This document shows positions 7,957-11,223 of a DNA stretch of 11,223 nucleotides, in pieces. A program made the translations under genes and the position numbers. This DNA is from Dysgonamonadaceae bacterium (GTDB lineage Bacteria; Bacteroidota; Bacteroidia; Bacteroidales; Azobacteroidaceae): assembly GCA_031258895.1 (NCBI GenBank), contig JAIRMF010000047.1:1-11223 (forward strand), given 5' to 3'. The stretch's first letter is position 1; every line of letters starts with the position of its first letter. A model generated the notes under the pieces. The model was given only the letters and a program-made list of their open reading frames with translations, searched no databases and had not been told where the DNA came from.

Positions 7957-9462
7957 ATGGAAATAATGGACACAACTCTGCGTGACGGTGAACAGACTTC
8001 CGGCGTTTCGTTCGCACTCGCAGAAAAACTTCATATCACCCGACTGCTCCTCGAAGAACTCAACGTCGACAGAGTTGAAATCGCATCGGCAAGAGTTTCC
8101 GAAGGCGAACTCGAAACGGTGCGTAAAGTGATCCTGTGGGCGGAATCGAAGAATCTTGCCGAACGCATTGAGATACTCGGATTTGTCGACGGTAACGAAT
8201 CACTTGACTGGATCAACAAGGCGGGATGCCGGGTTTTGAACCTGCTTTGCAAAGGCTCTCTCAAACACTGCGTTGAGCAACTGCGCAAAACGCCAAGCGA
8301 ACACCTCAAAGATATAACCTCCATAATCGAGAGCGCGAACAGACAGGGAATAACCGTCAATGTTTATCTCGAAGACTGGTCCAATGGGATACAATACTCC
8401 CCCGATTATGTTTTCCTTTTGATCGATAACCTCAAAGATACGCCTGTCAAACGATTCATGCTGCCGGATACTTTGGGAATACTGAACCCTGAAAATACAG
8501 CCAAACTGTGCCGCGAAATAAGAATACGTTACCCTGATCAACATTTTGATTTCCACGCCCACAACGATTATGACTTCGCGGTGGGGAACTCTTTTGCTGC
8601 CGCATCGGTCGGTTTTGACGGCGTCCACACTACGGTCAACGGACTTGGAGAGAGGGCGGGGAATGCTCCTCTGGCGAGTATTGTCGCGATGCTGCACGAC
8701 CAGTTGAAGATACCTACCGGTGTTGTAGAGAAGAAACTCAACCGGGTGAGCAGGATAGTGGAATCGTACTCCGGAATCAGGATTCCAAACAATAAACCCG
8801 TCATCGGCGATAACGTTTTTACGCAATGCGCAGGCGTTCATGCCGACGGCGACAGCAAAAACAAACTTTATTATAACGACCTGCTGCCCGAACGGTTTGG
8901 GAGGGAACGTGAATACGCGCTCGGTAAGACGTCCGGAAAGTCCAACATCAAGAAGAACCTTGAGGCGCTCGGCATCTCTCTCGACAGCGAGGCAATGAAA
9001 AAGGTGACACAGAGAATCATCGAACTTGGCGACAAAAAGGAGATCGTTACCCAGGACGATCTACCATATATTATTTCCGACGTGATGCATACCGGGACTT
9101 CGGAGACCGTCAAGATGGTTAATTTCTCGCTGTCGATAGCCCGTGGATTGCGTCCTGTGGCGACGATAAGGATACGTATAGACGGCAAGGACTATGAGGA
9201 AACGATGCCCGGCGACGGACAGTATCACGCTTTTTCGAAAGCTCTCTGGAAGATTTATACGGGACTTGGGAAACCCAAACCTGCGCTGACCGACTACAAC
9301 GTCACCATCCCTGCCGGAGGGCGTACCGACGCTCTTGTGCAGACTACCATATCGTGGAATTTCAACGGCAAAGACTTTAAGACGCGCGGACTGGATGTGG
9401 ACCAAACCGTCGCTGCGATTAAAGCTACTATGAGAATGTTGAACATGATTGAAAACATGTAG
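7957..9462 (+). CDS. 2-isopropylmalate/(R)-citramalate synthase family protein
   Basis: DRE-TIM metallolyase-family synthase (501 aa) that condenses acetyl-CoA with a 2-oxoacid. DTTLRDGEQ at 5-13 holds the catalytic Arg and metal Asp (R9, D10). HFDFHAHND supplies the metal histidines H200 and H202. NGLGERAGNA is at 228-237 and CAGVHADGD at 291-299. The C-terminal part from about 385 looks like the LeuA allosteric (leucine/isoleucine-binding) domain, ending RGLDVDQTVAAIKATMRMLN. Whether it makes 2-isopropylmalate (leucine) or citramalate (isoleucine) cannot be decided: GVHADG differs from the GIHQDG I expect in classic LeuA. I recall close Bacteroidetes relatives sitting beside leuBCD as a second leuA-like gene; no leu gene is in this window. 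The ATG at 7957 is right behind the promoter, which leaves no room for a longer N-terminus. Confidence 0.85.
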   Translation: MEIMDTTLRDGEQTSGVSFALAEKLHITRLLLEELNVDRVEIASARVSEGELETVRKVILWAESKNLAERIEILGFVDGNESLDWINKAGCRVLNLLCKGSLKHCVEQLRKTPSEHLKDITSIIESANRQGITVNVYLEDWSNGIQYSPDYVFLLIDNLKDTPVKRFMLPDTLGILNPENTAKLCREIRIRYPDQHFDFHAHNDYDFAVGNSFAAASVGFDGVHTTVNGLGERAGNAPLASIVAMLHDQLKIPTGVVEKKLNRVSRIVESYSGIRIPNNKPVIGDNVFTQCAGVHADGDSKNKLYYNDLLPERFGREREYALGKTSGKSNIKKNLEALGISLDSEAMKKVTQRIIELGDKKEIVTQDDLPYIISDVMHTGTSETVKMVNFSLSIARGLRPVATIRIRIDGKDYEETMPGDGQYHAFSKALWKIYTGLGKPKPALTDYNVTIPAGGRTDALVQTTISWNFNGKDFKTRGLDVDQTVAAIKATMRMLNMIENM

Positions 9463-9468
9463 CGAGAT

Positions 9469-9906
9469 TCAGCAGCCGTCGTAATTGCAATCTTTAACCA
9501 AATCGGGAGCTATTTCGGAGAGCGGCTCCATCACAAACCGTCGTTTTAACATCGAGGGGTGTGGGAGTGTAAGTTTATCCGTCTTCATTTTGATGTTGCC
9601 GGCGAGCAGGAGGTCGACGTCGATGATACGGTCTTTGTAGTTGTTGCCGGCGGTTTTGTCTTTTCGTCCTATTGCACGTTCAATTTGTTGGGTGAGAGAG
9701 AGGATTTCTTCGGGAGGCAGATCGGTTTCGACGGCGACGACCTGATTGAGGAATTTGTTGTTTGAACGGAACCCCCAGGGTTCGGTCTCGTGTTCTGAGG
9801 AGACGGCCTTGAGGGTTCCGATTTTTTCTTCGAGCAGTTTTCTTGCTTTTTGCAGGTTGAGGCTTCGGTCGCCCAGGTTTGAGCCTAACGAGAGATAGCA
9901 GATCAT
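9469..9906 (-). CDS. folK: 2-amino-4-hydroxy-6-hydroxymethyldihydropteridine pyrophosphokinase FolK
   Basis: HPPK (145 aa) transfers pyrophosphate from ATP to 6-hydroxymethyl-7,8-dihydropterin in folate synthesis, in the cytoplasm. Recognised by the N-terminal YLSLGSNLGDR (4-13), TEPWGF (41-46), FLNQVVAVET (52-61), the ATP/Mg motif RIIDVDLLL (93-101; D96 and D98 as metal ligands) and LPHPSMLKRRFV (114-125). It is slightly short for the family but the core is complete. It starts in a 4-base ATGA overlap with the queA stop, so the two are very probably one transcript with coupled translation. Its stop lies 6 bases from the stop of the convergent synthase gene. Confidence 0.95.
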   Translation of the reverse strand: MICYLSLGSNLGDRSLNLQKARKLLEEKIGTLKAVSSEHETEPWGFRSNNKFLNQVVAVETDLPPEEILSLTQQIERAIGRKDKTAGNNYKDRIIDVDLLLAGNIKMKTDKLTLPHPSMLKRRFVMEPLSEIAPDLVKDCNYDGC

Positions 9907-10952
9907 ATGATCAGCATTGCATCGCCGTATGCGCCGAAGCGGTATCCTTTTTTTGCTGCGATGTTGTAGCAGTCCATGATTAGTTCGTGCCCGCCGAAGG
10001 CTGCCGTTTGGATGATCATTGTGGATTGCGGCATGTGGAAGTTAGTGATGTGACAGGTTGCCACTGAGAAGTCGTATGGTGGGAATATAAATTTGTTTGT
10101 CCATCCTTCGAAATCTTTGAGGAGGCCTTTAGTAGTGACGGAGCTTTCGATGGCTCTCATGACGGAGACTCCGACGGCGCAGACCTGGTTACCGGCTTCT
10201 TTTGTTTTGTTCACTTTTTTCACTGTTTCCTCTCCGATTATTATTTCTTCCGAGTCCATTTTATGTTTCATAAGGTCTTCGACGTCGATATCTCTGAAGT
10301 TACCGAGTCCGGAGTGAACGGTTATGTAGGCGAATTCGCATCCTTTTATTTCCATTCTTTTGAGCAGTTCGAGGCTGAAGTGGAATCCTGCTGCGGGAGC
10401 GATGACGGCTCCTTCGTTACGGGCGAACACTGTTTGGTATCGTTTTGCGTCTTCTGCTGTGACGTCACGTTTGATGTAGTCGGGGATAGGGGTTTCTCCG
10501 AGCGAGTAGAGCGCTTTTTTGAATTCGTCGTGGGGGCCGTCGAAGAGGAATCGGAGGGTACGTCCTCTTGATGTTGTGTTGTCGATGACTTCTGCGACAA
10601 GTGATTCGTCGTCGCCGAAGTATAGTTTATTTCCGATGCGTATTTTTCGTGCGGGGTCTACGAGTACGTCCCAGAGTCTGGTATCGGGGTTTAGTTCGCG
10701 CAGGAGGAATACTCCTATTTTCGCGCCTGTTTTTTCTTTACTTCCGCTCAGTCGAGCAGGGAACACCATTGTGTCATTAAACAGGAAGAGGTCTTTTTCT
10801 TTGAAGTATCCGAGGATTTCTTTGAATACTTTGTGTTCGATTTTCCCTGTTTTTCTATTTATCACCATTAACCGTGATTCGTCGCGGTTTTCGGCGGGGA
10901 ACAGAGCTATCTGTTTTTCCGCGAGATTGAATTTGAATTGGGACAGTTTCAT
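9903..10952 (-). CDS. queA: tRNA preQ1(34) S-adenosylmethionine ribosyltransferase-isomerase QueA
   Basis: Enzyme (349 aa) that moves the ribosyl part of SAM onto preQ1 at the tRNA wobble position to form epoxyqueuosine. Motifs: LFNDTMVFPARL (57-68), LLRELNPDTRLWDVLVDPARKI, GRTLRFLF (130-137), the active-site region APAAGFHFS (185-193; many homologues read APTAGLHFS), HSGLGNFRDIDVEDLMKHKMDSE (213-235), NFHMPQST (304-311) and the C-terminal YRFGAYGDAMLI. Full length. The ATG at 10952 is chosen because the longer frame to 10988 would start upstream of the transcription start implied by the -7 box at 10976-10983. First gene of a queA-folK pair. Pairing queuosine and folate genes makes loose sense since both routes start from GTP-derived pterins, but this may be chance. 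Confidence 0.97.
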   Translation of the reverse strand: MKLSQFKFNLAEKQIALFPAENRDESRLMVINRKTGKIEHKVFKEILGYFKEKDLFLFNDTMVFPARLSGSKEKTGAKIGVFLLRELNPDTRLWDVLVDPARKIRIGNKLYFGDDESLVAEVIDNTTSRGRTLRFLFDGPHDEFKKALYSLGETPIPDYIKRDVTAEDAKRYQTVFARNEGAVIAPAAGFHFSLELLKRMEIKGCEFAYITVHSGLGNFRDIDVEDLMKHKMDSEEIIIGEETVKKVNKTKEAGNQVCAVGVSVMRAIESSVTTKGLLKDFEGWTNKFIFPPYDFSVATCHITNFHMPQSTMIIQTAAFGGHELIMDCYNIAAKKGYRFGAYGDAMLII

Positions 10953-10975
10953 AATTAATAACTGAATAGAGGGTG

Positions 10976-10983
10976 CAAAGGTA
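10976..10983 (-). promoter_or_regulatory. -7 element for queA-folK
   Basis: TACCTTTG on the minus strand, perfect to TAnnTTTG, ending 23 bases before the queA ATG. The expected -33 region holds no exact TTTG. Confidence 0.75.
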
Positions 10984-11026
10984 CGCAATTTATTTCAATT
11001 TCGGGTATAATTTTCCTGGGGTATAT

Positions 11027-11057
11027 TTTGTCGTTTGGGAAACAATACTTACCTTTG
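11027..11057 (+). promoter_or_regulatory. Consensus Bacteroidetes promoter facing the right edge
   Basis: TTTG at 11027-11030, a 19-base spacer and TACCTTTG at 11050-11057. This is the only site in the window with perfect matches at both boxes and consensus spacing. Transcription should start about 11062-11065, practically at the ATG at 11066, and run into the (AC)n tract. It is divergent from the queA promoter. Confidence 0.7.
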
Positions 11058-11065
11058 CACCCGTT

Positions 11066-11223
<158 letters not shown>

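Noticed and set aside
8200..8841. 213-codon minus-strand frame inside the LeuA/CimA-family gene
   Set aside because: Shadow of a clearly conserved enzyme, no domain of its own.

Overview
This window looks like a chromosomal segment of a Bacteroidota bacterium, probably order Bacteroidales. Three things point there. Start sites are preceded by the Bacteroidetes -7 promoter element TAnnTTTG (usually TACCTTTG) rather than by sigma70 boxes and strong Shine-Dalgarno sites. A PorW/SprE-type lipoprotein marks a type IX secretion system. The FtsY and QueA sequences also have a typical Bacteroidetes flavour. Nothing here resembles a phage, a plasmid or an insertion sequence, and I see no tRNA, rRNA or CRISPR array.

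Layout: (1) From 71 to 5945 the minus strand carries ftsY -> rimO -> porW. ftsY and rimO overlap by 14 bases and porW follows after about 100 bases. A promoter in front of ftsY may serve all three. (2) At 6086-7108 the plus strand carries a secreted endonuclease/exonuclease/phosphatase-family protein, divergent from ftsY. Its 3' end overlaps by 49 bases the convergent ispE (7060-7869, minus). (3) ispE and a LeuA/CimA-family acyl-transferring synthase gene (7957-9462, plus) are divergent, with interleaved promoters. (4) The synthase gene converges on folK (9469-9906, minus) with only 6 bases between the stops. folK is the second gene of a queA-folK pair joined by an ATGA overlap. (5) From 10953 to the end lies a divergent promoter region. 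Its plus-strand promoter (TTTG-N19-TACCTTTG) is the best match in the window. It leads into a short open frame and then a perfect (AC)n run of 77 bases that reaches the window end.

The genes are mostly housekeeping: membrane targeting (FtsY), S12 methylthiolation (RimO), isoprenoid precursors (IspE), folate (FolK), queuosine (QueA) and a branched-chain amino acid type synthase. There are two envelope/export proteins (PorW-like lipoprotein, secreted phosphatase/nuclease). They do not form one pathway.

The most unusual signal is the promoter-proximal dinucleotide microsatellite at the right edge. It could be a slippage-prone (phase-variable) start of a gene or a leader, or an assembly artefact at a contig end. 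Apart from that the region looks ordinary. Bases 1-70 hold no gene I can support.
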